DNA of 31,911 nt from positions 1-31,911 of the IMG/VR virus record IMGVR_UViG_3300046777_003402, one strand, 5' to 3'. Positions 7,264 through 15,544 of the stretch are shown one piece after another. The translations under genes and the position numbers were made by a program. The stretch is from a virus. A model generated the notes under the pieces. The model did not search any database. It worked only from the letters and a program-made list of their open reading frames with translations, and was not told the DNA's origin. Within the stretch, counting starts at the first letter, position 1. Every line of letters starts with the position of its first letter.

Positions 7264-8015
7264 GCAACAACCCAAAAAGAGTTATAGTTGTAGGAGCAGG
7301 CGGCATAGGCACTTGGCTTTGTGCTGGCTTAGTCAGAATGCTTGAGTGGAAGTTTCCTGGTTCTGCACTTATCATCGTCGACGGTGATAATTATGAAGCC
7401 AAAAACTTAGAACGCCAAGACTTTACGCAAATTGGCAATAAAGCTTCAGTTAAAGCTTTAGAACTTTCTAAGCAATTTTCAGAGACAAATATATTTCCAT
7501 TGCCGAAATGGGTTGTTTCTGATAACTTTGAACAAGCTTCTGATGACAATAGTAATAAAATTAAAGCTTCAGATCTTATATCTGAAAACGATATAGTTAT
7601 TGCTGTTGTTGATAACTTTGCTGCTAGAAAAGTATTGTTTGATGCAGCAAGTAAAATTGATAATGTTGATGTTTTCACTGGCGGCAATGATGACAATCTT
7701 TTCGGCTCTGTGTATCATTACCAGAGACGAAATGGACACGATGTTACTGCTCATCCTGCAACAACACATGACGAGTATCTAAACCCACCAGATAGAAATC
7801 CTGGTGAATTGTCTTGTCAGGAAAGAGCAGAACTTGAAGGTGGCACTCAAGTATTAGCCACTAATATGGCAGTAGCTGCCTTCATTCTTGGTCGGATACA
7901 AAAAACCATTGTTTCCGACCAAAGTCCTGAAGAAACTGAGATCTACTTTGATCTTGGTTTAGGAATGTCTCAGCCATACAACCGTATGGTTGAACAACAA
8001 TTAATAACCACATAA
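7260..8015 (+). CDS. ThiF/E1-like ubiquitin-activating enzyme
   Basis: A 251-residue Rossmann-type adenylating enzyme. Visible are the nucleotide loop G12-A-G-G-I-G17, acidic D41/D43, N49-x2-R52-Q53 and K61, the ATP-contacting set of E1/ThiF/MoeB proteins, then a VVDN segment near residue 118. C186 in ELSCQER sits before the crossover helix, where E1s carry the thioester cysteine; there are no zinc CxxC pairs, in contrast to MoeB. The family adenylates the C-terminal glycine of a ubiquitin-like protein. Organisation (coupled to JAB by ATGA, 17 nt before the Ubl gene) and size fit the PRTRC-ThiF type. Confidence 0.9.
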   Translation: MSNNPKRVIVVGAGGIGTWLCAGLVRMLEWKFPGSALIIVDGDNYEAKNLERQDFTQIGNKASVKALELSKQFSETNIFPLPKWVVSDNFEQASDDNSNKIKASDLISENDIVIAVVDNFAARKVLFDAASKIDNVDVFTGGNDDNLFGSVYHYQRRNGHDVTAHPATTHDEYLNPPDRNPGELSCQERAELEGGTQVLATNMAVAAFILGRIQKTIVSDQSPEETEIYFDLGLGMSQPYNRMVEQQLITT

Positions 8016-8032
8016 ACTTGGAGGATAATCCT

Positions 8033-8287
8033 ATGGAAAACCAAGCACAATCATCACAGCAGAACATACCTGCTGGTCAGCCAGCAAACGTCCGTTTCGG
8101 CGTTTACAGCCAGCCAGCACCAGTTTCTGGAAAGACAGTTGGCGAAGTTCGTCAACAGTTTTCTAAAATCTGGGGTATTTCAAACGATGCAGTTGCATAC
8201 AAGGGTAAAGACAAGCTTGATGAGAATTATGTCATCCAGCCTGGTGACAACCTTGAATTTCACCGCCGTTCAGGCGAAAAGGGCTGA
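8033..8287 (+). CDS. Ubiquitin-like beta-grasp protein
   Basis: An 84-residue protein. GGAGG at 8020-8024 fixes the ATG at 8033 rather than the in-frame TTG at 8018. A Gln/Ser-rich tail of about 18 residues precedes a beta-grasp pattern: strand VRFGVY, strand APVSG, helix TVGEVRQQFSKIWGI, strand AVAYKG, then PGDNLEFHRR leading to the C-terminal SGEKG. It resembles the Prok_Ub / PRTRC protein C family. Ubiquitin ends LRLRGG; here G81 lies at that point with EKG beyond it, so either G84 is the conjugating end or the neighbouring JAB protein trims to G81. It is followed by a strong terminator. Confidence 0.82.
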   Translation: MENQAQSSQQNIPAGQPANVRFGVYSQPAPVSGKTVGEVRQQFSKIWGISNDAVAYKGKDKLDENYVIQPGDNLEFHRRSGEKG

Positions 8288-8303
8288 TTAGCCCTTTAAG
8301 ATC

Positions 8304-8347
8304 GTGGGGGAGAGTGCTTTGATCGGGCACTTTCCCCCACATTTTTT
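8304..8347 (+). terminator. Intrinsic terminator after the Ubl gene
   Basis: GTGGGGGAGAGTGC and GGCACTTTCCCCCAC form a long GC-rich stem around a short loop, followed by ATTTTTT. It closes the E2-JAB-E1-Ubl unit and separates it from the AAA+ gene. Confidence 0.92.
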
Positions 8348-8383
8348 CTAAAGGCTATACTTTATAATTATATTGGAGATATC

Positions 8384-9970
8384 ATGTTGTACCAACAAAT
8401 GCAGTTGGGAGTTCCAGCTCTTTGGATCCAAACCAAAGATTTTATAAGAGTTTCTGAACTTGTATTAAAATTCAAGTCTAGAAACTATTACACAATCACA
8501 AACGGTGCCTTTTCATTATATGCTGACGGCAAATGGAAACCAATTCTAGTAAAACTTACAGATCCAAGTACTTCTGACACTATTGAAACAACAACTGATA
8601 ATATTGCTGTCGCAATTGATTATGTTGAAAATCAACCAAATAAATCATCTTCCACATTTATTATAAACTCTTTAGAAGACCCTAAGAAAACAGCTTCTGA
8701 AATATCTGGACTTATAAACCATTTGTCTTCTATATATCGTTCTTCTTTTATGAGTGATGATATTTTCGCAATGCCATATCAAGTTATTATTCTTTCTCCA
8801 CATGTATGTCCAGAAGAGTATAGCTTTTTGTTTGTTAGCATTGAAGATACATATCCTTCATTTGAAGATCTCGTTGAAATTGTTACACATATGCATTCTT
8901 CAACTAATGGAGAAATTGTTGACATTACTAAAGCAAAAGAAATTGCGAAAGCAGGTTTGGGTTTAAATGAATTTTCTTTCATTAACTATTGTCTTTTGTC
9001 AGTTCTTAATACTGGCAAAGTTAATCCTGAGTATGTTTACAAATCTAAAATGGCTAATGTCAAAAAGAACGGCATCCTAGAGATTATTAAACCGAAAATT
9101 ACATTTGATTCTATTGGTGGTCTTGATAATATCAAGCAAGTAATTGAACGCAATGTATTTTTCTGGCAAAACCCACAAGAAGCCGAACGTTATGGCATAA
9201 CACCAATTAGAAGAATACTTACTGTGGGTGTTCCAGGTACTGGTAAGTCTGCAATTTGTGAGGCTACTGCCAACGCCTTAAATCTTGATCTTGCGAGAAC
9301 TGGTGTTAGCCAAGTTATGAATTCTTTTGTTGGTCAATCAGAAGCAAACATGCGTGCAGTCTTTCAGCAAATTAAAGTAATGGCTCCACTTTGTGTATGG
9401 ATTGACGAGTTTGGTCGTGATCTTTCAGGTGGTGCTAGCTCTTCTCATGTAGATGGTGGCACCACAGATCGTGTTCACGGTGAATTCTTAACTGGTTTGC
9501 AAGAACTTCCAGATAATGTTTTCTTGATGTGTGCTGCAAATCAGCTTGATAATCTTCGTCCAGAAATGCTTCGTGCAGAGCGTTTCGACAAGATATTCTT
9601 TGTTGGATTGCCAGCTTTTGAAGAACGAATTTCTATTATTAAAATTTATCTTCCTGAAGGTGATTTTAATTATGAGATTATTGCTCGAGCTACAAAGTAT
9701 TTTACTGGTGCAGAAATCAAATCTTTGATCAAGCATGTAAAATTTGATGTTGTGTCTACTTTCCGTAGACCAGTTACAACAGAGGATATTGTTTCTCGTG
9801 TTCCAACTATGAGAAATATTCTTTGGAATAAAGATAAAGAAATGATTAAGAATTTGTATCGATTAGCTTATGACCAATGGGATTGGGCTTCTACTTTACA
9901 ACTCAATGACATTGATGATATACTTGGTAATCGTGTACAAAACACTGATTCTTGGGAAGTTAAAATATAG
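8384..9970 (+). CDS. AAA+ ATPase, Ycf46-like
   Basis: A 528-residue protein. The C-terminal half is one AAA+ module: IGGLDNIK entry motif, Walker A G282-VPGTGK288-S, Walker B CVWID341E342, sensor-1 region CAANQLDNL, and an R-x2-RFD arginine-finger stretch. The N-terminal ~230 residues and the linker NGILEIIKPK resemble Ycf46-type AAA proteins. Such ATPases form rings that remodel or unfold proteins. Coming straight after the Ubl system, it may be the unfoldase of the pathway, comparable to Cdc48 or the proteasomal ATPases, but the C-terminus (WEVKI) lacks the HbYX proteasome-docking motif. TATTGGAG precedes the ATG. Confidence 0.88.
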   Translation: MLYQQMQLGVPALWIQTKDFIRVSELVLKFKSRNYYTITNGAFSLYADGKWKPILVKLTDPSTSDTIETTTDNIAVAIDYVENQPNKSSSTFIINSLEDPKKTASEISGLINHLSSIYRSSFMSDDIFAMPYQVIILSPHVCPEEYSFLFVSIEDTYPSFEDLVEIVTHMHSSTNGEIVDITKAKEIAKAGLGLNEFSFINYCLLSVLNTGKVNPEYVYKSKMANVKKNGILEIIKPKITFDSIGGLDNIKQVIERNVFFWQNPQEAERYGITPIRRILTVGVPGTGKSAICEATANALNLDLARTGVSQVMNSFVGQSEANMRAVFQQIKVMAPLCVWIDEFGRDLSGGASSSHVDGGTTDRVHGEFLTGLQELPDNVFLMCAANQLDNLRPEMLRAERFDKIFFVGLPAFEERISIIKIYLPEGDFNYEIIARATKYFTGAEIKSLIKHVKFDVVSTFRRPVTTEDIVSRVPTMRNILWNKDKEMIKNLYRLAYDQWDWASTLQLNDIDDILGNRVQNTDSWEVKI

Positions 9971-9981
9971 AAAGGACAACT

Positions 9982-10602
9982 ATGTCTTCATTTGATAATT
10001 CTGTCGAAGAGTTTTTAGAGAACTTAACACAGGATCCATCTCAGACTGAAAAGAAAGAATATGATGCTCCACTTTATAAGAAGTGGTTTCGTTCTAAGAC
10101 GCAAAGCGGCTTTCTTTCAATTCGTCCATGGTTTGTTGGTATGAAGTTTAATATTGATATCGGCAAGACATCAGCAGATGGAAAGTTGGAAAGTAGCACT
10201 TCTTGTTTTGTTGATGCAGTTGACTTTGCTGCCTATTTAAAATCTGTAGTTAATGGCACTGCTTCTATCAACTACCCAGCGAATGAGCGCACAGGAACAA
10301 CAACTCCTGAGGGCTTTGTTTCTTATGGTGGAGCTATTATTAATAATCAACCAGTTAGTAGAATATTAAAGATTCAATACTGGACTTCTAACGATGCTTT
10401 TGACACTACTGCTTTTATTTGGAAGTCTGGTCATTTTAAAGCTCGTAAGTCTGATAGCGGTGCTTTTATTCCAGATATGAAATCACCTATTTCAGTTGAT
10501 TCTATCAAAGTTTCTCGTCAAGAAATGGTTGGCATTTCTTATTTACTTGATCTTTGCTTGCAATCACATGTTACAAACAATGTAGATTGGTATGATGTAT
10601 GA
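9982..10602 (+). CDS. Hypothetical protein following the AAA+ gene
   Basis: A 206-residue protein behind GAAAGGA, 11 nt after the ATPase gene. After an acidic N-terminal 25 residues it looks beta-rich (SGFLSIRPWFVGMKFNIDIG) with several aromatic and basic residues in the manner of small nucleic-acid-binding folds; this is only an impression. Two isolated cysteines, no motif. It is coupled by ATGA to the next coiled-coil gene, so the two may act with the ATPase. Confidence 0.65.
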   Translation: MSSFDNSVEEFLENLTQDPSQTEKKEYDAPLYKKWFRSKTQSGFLSIRPWFVGMKFNIDIGKTSADGKLESSTSCFVDAVDFAAYLKSVVNGTASINYPANERTGTTTPEGFVSYGGAIINNQPVSRILKIQYWTSNDAFDTTAFIWKSGHFKARKSDSGAFIPDMKSPISVDSIKVSRQEMVGISYLLDLCLQSHVTNNVDWYDV

Positions 10603-10988
10603 GCGAAGATATAAGTTCTATTTTAGGTCCTAAAGATGAAGTAAGTCTTCTTCGTGAACACGTTGAAGAACTTATACTAGCTTTAGCAAATAAATTTGAA
10701 TCTCGTTTGCAAGACGCTGAAACTCATATAGAAATGCTAGAAAAGCAACTTGCTCAGATGATCGTCGGTTATGGCGAACAAGCAGTATTTATGGAAGCTT
10801 TAATTGCTCAAATAAACTTTGCTTCTCCTGAAGCTCAAAAAGCGTTTACTGCAAACGTTTCTGAGAATCGTAGAAAAATGTTTCAAGCTATGAAAGAAGG
10901 CGCACCTGGAATCCTGGGCCCAGAAAACGAAGACCTTGCCTCAGCCATTACAAACTTGGCTGATCAAAAGTTATCTGACTCCAACTAA
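10599..10988 (+). CDS. Coiled-coil protein
   Basis: A 129-residue, cysteine-free, almost wholly helical protein with heptad-like Leu/Ile spacing between residues 15 and 60 (LILALANKFESRLQDAETHI). It starts in the ATGA overlap with the preceding gene. Probably an oligomerising accessory or scaffold protein; no family recognised. Confidence 0.65.
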   Translation: MSEDISSILGPKDEVSLLREHVEELILALANKFESRLQDAETHIEMLEKQLAQMIVGYGEQAVFMEALIAQINFASPEAQKAFTANVSENRRKMFQAMKEGAPGILGPENEDLASAITNLADQKLSDSN

Positions 10989-11184
10989 AAATAATTCTTC
11001 TTTATTATTAGTTCAACCAGATTATCTTCCATTAATTAATAATACATACTATCTTTCCCAAATATACCCTTTGGCAAGACAGGTGTATTCTGATTTATTA
11101 TCCTTACACGTTACTGCCTCAACTTTGTATGATTTCATCAAAGATGAGACAATACTTTTTGAAGCTTTTGAATTGGAGTTATAA
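10936..11184 (+). CDS. Small hypothetical protein, start uncertain
   Basis: A frame of up to 82 residues overlapping the previous gene by 53 nt and ending 1 nt before the next start. It contains a run of Leu/Tyr-rich segments (SSLLLVQPDYLPLINNTYYL). The TTG at 10936 is the first possible start but has no convincing ribosome site; a later non-ATG start is possible. It is kept because the stretch 10989-11185 would otherwise be an empty gap inside an otherwise gapless operon. Confidence 0.45.
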   Translation: MPQPLQTWLIKSYLTPTKNNSSLLLVQPDYLPLINNTYYLSQIYPLARQVYSDLLSLHVTASTLYDFIKDETILFEAFELEL

Positions 11185-11185
11185 T

Positions 11186-11854
11186 ATGCTTAACGATTTT
11201 ATTACCATGCGGGCTGCTTTAACGGATTATAATGTATTTTCTCAATACTATTTAAATCTTATACCAAACCCTGATCAACGGTTATTTAAATTAAATTCAG
11301 TTACTGCCTACTGGTTAAAGAACAAGCAGTTAAGTAATATTGAAAACTGGGATCAAACTACTATTCATTCTTTGACTGATGAGCAAGTTAATGAAGGTTC
11401 TCAGTTTATTTCTGACTTGAATCTTCCATTAGATTATAAGATTTATCCTGCTTCAAGAACTTCTTTCTTTAGAGAGTTTTTTAAAGTTTCACCAGTTCTT
11501 GCAAATGCTATTTATTCTGCAATGAACGATCAAGGTTTGATTATGGGAGTTGGTGCTGGCAGAGGCTATGCTACTTTGTTTAAACATCCTGTTTCTTTAA
11601 CCGAAGATTATTATAAGCAGTTTATTGTTTCTCACAATAGTGATGTTTATAGATATGCTGTTAATGAGTTATCTTTAACGCGCAAACCAGCTTCTATAAC
11701 TTCTGCTTTAAATCACGCTGTTCTTACGCAAGAAGAAATTCAATATTATTTTTCTTATATGGCTGCTCAGCAAGCAGTTATTGAAGAACTGAATGATAAA
11801 GTTTTAACTCTTCAAAAACAAAACTATATAAATACTCAGCTTACTTGGCGGTAA
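11186..11854 (+). CDS. Hypothetical protein
   Basis: A 222-residue protein with GGAG 7 nt before the ATG at 11186, preferred over upstream in-frame codons that overlap the preceding gene. Aromatic-rich and mostly helical, with a Gly-rich turn (LIMGVGAGRGY) about the middle and a C-terminal coiled-coil stretch (QQAVIEELNDKVLTLQKQ). The Gly-rich turn is not a recognisable P-loop. Part of the run leading into the two E2-like paralogues. Function unknown. Confidence 0.65.
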   Translation: MLNDFITMRAALTDYNVFSQYYLNLIPNPDQRLFKLNSVTAYWLKNKQLSNIENWDQTTIHSLTDEQVNEGSQFISDLNLPLDYKIYPASRTSFFREFFKVSPVLANAIYSAMNDQGLIMGVGAGRGYATLFKHPVSLTEDYYKQFIVSHNSDVYRYAVNELSLTRKPASITSALNHAVLTQEEIQYYFSYMAAQQAVIEELNDKVLTLQKQNYINTQLTWR

Positions 11855-11855
11855 C

Positions 11856-12464
11856 ATGAAACCTATAAATATATTTGATATTGATAATTATATTCAAGAT
11901 TATCTACCTGTAGTGGAGTATATAAATACCAAACAAGGCGCAATGCCTTACTGCTCTCACTTTACAAGTTCTAAGAATCCTATAGAGTATGCTTCTTCAG
12001 ATTATGCTTTTGCTAATCTCCCAATTAAAAACAGTTGCAGTTCTTCTGACAGGCTTGCTCAAGTTTCTATGAATAGGATATGGACATGCCCAGATGCTAA
12101 TGTACAAGTTTCATGCAGTTATTATCGTGCTGATGTATATAAAATATCTACTACATCTTTATTTGATGCAGTAGGTTCTGAAATTGTTTATGATTTAATT
12201 AAACTTAGGAATCAACACGGTTATACATATTTTATATACAATAAAACTCGCAAGAATATAACTCAAATTTATACAATTTCTTATGAAAATGATTTAATTG
12301 ACGACAAGGCTATTGAAATTTTTAAACAGCATTTGTCTGAGTCGTATGATTCTGTTTCTTCCTCTATTCCTGATTATGCTTTTAATGTAATTGAAAAAGA
12401 TTTTTCAGTTCCACAAAATCAAAAAGAGAATTCATTTCTTCTATCTTTAGTTTCTACTGAATAG
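11856..12464 (+). CDS. Hypothetical protein
   Basis: A 202-residue protein starting 1 nt after the previous stop with GGCGG as a weak ribosome site. Beta-rich in the middle (YTYFIYNKTRKNITQIYTI), with four scattered cysteines (PYCSH, NSCSSS, WTCPD, VSCSY). It sits directly before the two paralogous E2-like proteins and may belong to the same complex. No family recognised. Confidence 0.62.
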   Translation: MKPINIFDIDNYIQDYLPVVEYINTKQGAMPYCSHFTSSKNPIEYASSDYAFANLPIKNSCSSSDRLAQVSMNRIWTCPDANVQVSCSYYRADVYKISTTSLFDAVGSEIVYDLIKLRNQHGYTYFIYNKTRKNITQIYTISYENDLIDDKAIEIFKQHLSESYDSVSSSIPDYAFNVIEKDFSVPQNQKENSFLLSLVSTE

Positions 12465-12472
12465 GTATTTTT

Positions 12473-13813
12473 ATGGAAAATATAAGCCATATTAGTAAGT
12501 CAATGCACACGCTTATGGTTGATCCTTTTATGTTCAATTTAAATTGTTTTACTAAAACTTTATCTAGTAATTCAATAAATGATAACACTTACACTTACAA
12601 TTTTCAGCTATATCCTGCTGACAAAACTTTTCTTTATAAATCCTATTCTTCTTTTGAGTATTCAAGTTCTTTAAACTCAAATAATGTTGATCTGCTTCCG
12701 ATGGCTGTTAGGTATGCTGATATTAAAAATAAAATTTATATTATAGAACGACCACCTTTTCAAACTGATATAGATTTTTATCCTAATAAAAAAGTAAACG
12801 CTCGATTAGCAAATCATATACCAAATAAAAAAATTTGGATACCTTGGACTGTTTTTGTTGTTTCTTTAGGAGATTCTCCTGAAGAACTTAACGCAATGCT
12901 TTTCTTTAATGATAAGCCTTTAGAGTCATTCGATGACCGTGTTATTAAAGGTTATACTCCAAATTTGTTTGGTGACGCTAGAGTTTGTTTTGGTAATTCT
13001 TTGTTTACATTTAAACAACGTATTGATCAAGGCGATATAAAATATAATATTTCAAACGTATATAATTATTTATTTAATGATTATTTTACCCAGTGGAATC
13101 CTGATATATCTCCAAACTATTATTCTCTTTTTTATAATTATTTTAATCAAAACAAATTTATTGAAAGAGTTTTATCTTTAAAAAAATATCCTAAAGGAAT
13201 TGAAGATTTTTCTTCATGGAATGCTCGTTCGGCTTCTACCCCATGGATATATGTACTTTTCTTACTCAGTACAATGACCTATGAAGAAACAATGAGTCTT
13301 GTTTCTTATTTTAAGACTACAGTTTTTCAAACTCATCATGTTAGGTATGTTGCTCTTTCTGAAATCATAACACTTCGTATGCAAAAAAATTGTACTTTTA
13401 ATTTTCAAGACAACAATTTTGATTTTAGTGAACGAGATTTCATTGGTCATTATTCTAACTATATGAGCGCTTTTAAGCACGCTATCCAACCATCCCATCG
13501 AAGTAAGAAAATTGACGTACCTGTTATCGTTGCTTTTAAAGATTTTCCTGAAGATACAAACAAGTCAATTATAATCTCAGAAGATACTTACGCATACATT
13601 TATTCTTTTATTTTTGATAAGATAAATGAGGCTCTAAATGAATTGTCAAACACCCCAACATTAGAGCACGTTATCTTCAATAGCTCTGATGATTTTTATC
13701 ATTTTTATTCTCGTTTTACTAATTTTTTCTCTTATGGTTCTATTCACATAACCATTAACTATAGTGATTATATGAATTTTATAGCTCAACCTTTAGAAGG
13801 TGTTTATGTCTAA
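12473..13813 (+). CDS. E2-like (Prok-E2 family D / PRTRC-B-like) paralogue A
   Basis: A 446-residue protein. Its middle follows the plan of the family: ERPPF, then IWIPWTVFVVSLG, then AMLFFNDKPLESFDD, then PNLFGDARVCFGN with C172 where PRTRC protein B has its conserved G-x-VC-x-GN. The same order is found in the next gene and, more loosely, in the zinc-tailed E2-like protein. The C-terminal ~270 residues are aromatic-rich and helical, with no family recognised. I infer a UBC-like fold; whether C172 accepts a thioester is unknown. Its end overlaps the following gene by 8 nt. Confidence 0.55.
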   Translation: MENISHISKSMHTLMVDPFMFNLNCFTKTLSSNSINDNTYTYNFQLYPADKTFLYKSYSSFEYSSSLNSNNVDLLPMAVRYADIKNKIYIIERPPFQTDIDFYPNKKVNARLANHIPNKKIWIPWTVFVVSLGDSPEELNAMLFFNDKPLESFDDRVIKGYTPNLFGDARVCFGNSLFTFKQRIDQGDIKYNISNVYNYLFNDYFTQWNPDISPNYYSLFYNYFNQNKFIERVLSLKKYPKGIEDFSSWNARSASTPWIYVLFLLSTMTYEETMSLVSYFKTTVFQTHHVRYVALSEIITLRMQKNCTFNFQDNNFDFSERDFIGHYSNYMSAFKHAIQPSHRSKKIDVPVIVAFKDFPEDTNKSIIISEDTYAYIYSFIFDKINEALNELSNTPTLEHVIFNSSDDFYHFYSRFTNFFSYGSIHITINYSDYMNFIAQPLEGVYV

Positions 13814-15167
13814 AATAATTCAAACTATTTTGTCTAAGAATTATATATCTGATTTGTCTCCCAAACTTGCAGAAGGATTAGGAAAGAAAGTAAAATCTAG
13901 AAATCCTCTTATTAATCCTCTTATTAATTTAGGAGAAAAAAAAGCTTATTTTGAACATTACACAAGCCATATTGAACCAAGTGCTGTTCAAAGCAGTTTT
14001 TCTACTTATGAAGATTATATTATTGATTCAAATTATTATTTAAGTATGGCTACAAATAATTCTGCTTATTACGCAGATAAGAATTTTCATAACATTCAAG
14101 ACCATTGGAAAAAGTTATTTAAAATTCCTTTTGATATTAATGTTGGTGAAGATAAAGACGAACAAATTTCTAATTCAATAATTTTTCCTGGTGTTCGTCA
14201 TATTGAAAGCAACATGATCATATTTGAAATGCCGCCAGCTTATCGTCATGTTTCTTATCAGCATGCTTATAGAGATAATGCTAGCGGCACATCTTACAGG
14301 AAATATTATATTCCTGTTCCTTGGCAAGTGTATGTAGCTACATTTTCAAATGATATGAGATTAGTTGATGTTCAAATGTATTTTTCTAAAACATCTCTTT
14401 ATTCGATGGATCAAAAACTATATTCTCCACCGCTTTTAAACTTTTATGGCAGTGGTCTTTTATGTCGTCCATTCTTTGAATCTTTAGAAGATGTTGAAAA
14501 ATATCCAAAAACTATATCAGGAATTATTTCTTCTGCTTTTGATTGGGTTTGGAACACTGGTTTTAATTGGGATATAACAGAGCCAATTTCACAGTACTTA
14601 CATTCAAGATTTTATGAATCAATGCAGCCTTTTGTTGATCGTAAAACTTATGAATCTTTAGTTCCATATTTTCACGGCTCTGCTCCACACACAAATGCTC
14701 AAGTTCATAGCGTTGATGCTATGTTTACACTTTGGCAAAATGTACCATTAGAAAATGTTCTTGATCTTGACTGGATTGCATTTTGTATATATTCTGATTT
14801 CTATTATCAATCAATAGAGCTTTATTTGAGTAATCATTTTTCTCAAGATTTTAACCAATATATTGAAGATAATAATATTGATTTAATTCCTGAAGATGAA
14901 GTAGAAGATGAAGAACAAGCCGAGTCTAGAGAGCACGATATCCAGTCAATACTTCAGTCTACTCAATTCCATTCATTTATGGCTCCTAAGTTGAATAATT
15001 TTAATTCTACTTTAAAACACGCTTATGATATTGCTGATCGTAGACTTCATTCTTATAGGTTAAAACCAACAAATAATTATTCTTTTTTTACTAAAAAATC
15101 TTATCAAACTGACGCTTTTGTTAAACACCTTGACGCTAAAATATTAGAGATTACTTCTTCAGTTTGA
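13806..15167 (+). CDS. E2-like (Prok-E2 family D / PRTRC-B-like) paralogue B
   Basis: A 453-residue protein, clearly homologous to the gene before it: FEMPPAY aligns with ERPPF, YYIPVPWQVYVATF with IWIPWTVFVVSLG, VQMYFSKTSLYSMDQ with AMLFFNDKPLESFDD, and NFYGSGLLCRPF with NLFGDARVCFGN. C220 is the equivalent cysteine. Downstream, FDWVWNTGFNWD aligns with YNYLFNDYFTQWN. An acidic patch lies near residue 360-375 (IPEDEVEDEEQAE). The ATG at 13806 is preferred to GTG 13800 because AGAAGG lies 5 nt before it. The pair looks like a tandem duplication, diverged, perhaps forming a heterodimer. Confidence 0.55.
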   Translation: MSKIIQTILSKNYISDLSPKLAEGLGKKVKSRNPLINPLINLGEKKAYFEHYTSHIEPSAVQSSFSTYEDYIIDSNYYLSMATNNSAYYADKNFHNIQDHWKKLFKIPFDINVGEDKDEQISNSIIFPGVRHIESNMIIFEMPPAYRHVSYQHAYRDNASGTSYRKYYIPVPWQVYVATFSNDMRLVDVQMYFSKTSLYSMDQKLYSPPLLNFYGSGLLCRPFFESLEDVEKYPKTISGIISSAFDWVWNTGFNWDITEPISQYLHSRFYESMQPFVDRKTYESLVPYFHGSAPHTNAQVHSVDAMFTLWQNVPLENVLDLDWIAFCIYSDFYYQSIELYLSNHFSQDFNQYIEDNNIDLIPEDEVEDEEQAESREHDIQSILQSTQFHSFMAPKLNNFNSTLKHAYDIADRRLHSYRLKPTNNYSFFTKKSYQTDAFVKHLDAKILEITSSV

Positions 15168-15208
15168 TTGACTTTAATAGGTTTATATGATATTATACTT
15201 ATATAAAC
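15168..15208 (+). promoter_or_regulatory. Promoter with overlapping dyad operator
   Basis: TTGACT (15168-15173), 17 nt, TATTAT (15191-15196) form a good housekeeping-type promoter. The inverted repeat GTTTATAT (15181-15188) / ATATAAAC (15201-15208) straddles the -10 box, as expected for an operator. The MerR-like gene 19 nt downstream could be the regulator. Confidence 0.7.
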
Positions 15209-15226
15209 TTTAAAAAAGGTGGATAA

Positions 15227-15544
15227 ATGCCTAAAAGTAAATCAGCTATCCCTGCTTTCAATAGATCAGAGGTAGCCAAAATCCTTAATGTTTCAACACT
15301 TACTGTTGCTAACCGTGAAAACTCTAAAAGATATCCTAGCCCTAAAAGAGATTTAAATAACTATCGTATTTATACAATAAATGATGTTTTAAATCTTCAA
15401 CTCATCACATACAATATGATAGATCCTAAGCCTATTATATCTGTTTTGTATGATAAAGGCTATAAAGATACAAAGCTTTTAGCTGAAATTATTGACGAAG
15501 CGATGTCTAACAGAGTTGGTGCAAATGTCACAAAACGAAAATAA
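15227..15544 (+). CDS. MerR/excisionase-like DNA-binding protein
   Basis: A 105-residue protein with an N-terminal winged helix-turn-helix: FNRSEVAKILNVSTLTVANR followed by a wing with Arg/Asn (LNNYRIYTINDVLNL), which matches the MerR-type fold. It lacks a long dimerisation helix and effector domain, so a small phage repressor or excisionase-like factor is the best reading. AAAGGTGG is a strong ribosome site. The promoter in front has a dyad over the -10, suggesting self-regulation. Confidence 0.72.
   Translation: MPKSKSAIPAFNRSEVAKILNVSTLTVANRENSKRYPSPKRDLNNYRIYTINDVLNLQLITYNMIDPKPIISVLYDKGYKDTKLLAEIIDEAMSNRVGANVTKRK

Noticed and set aside
8281-8294. Small hairpin GGGCT-GATT-AGCCC at the end of the Ubl gene
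   Set aside because: Only 5 bp and covers the stop codon; the strong terminator a few bases later explains transcript ending.
15168-15191. TATGAT at 15186-15191 as the -10 box
   Set aside because: Only 12 nt from the -35; TATTAT at 15191-15196 gives the normal 17-nt spacing.
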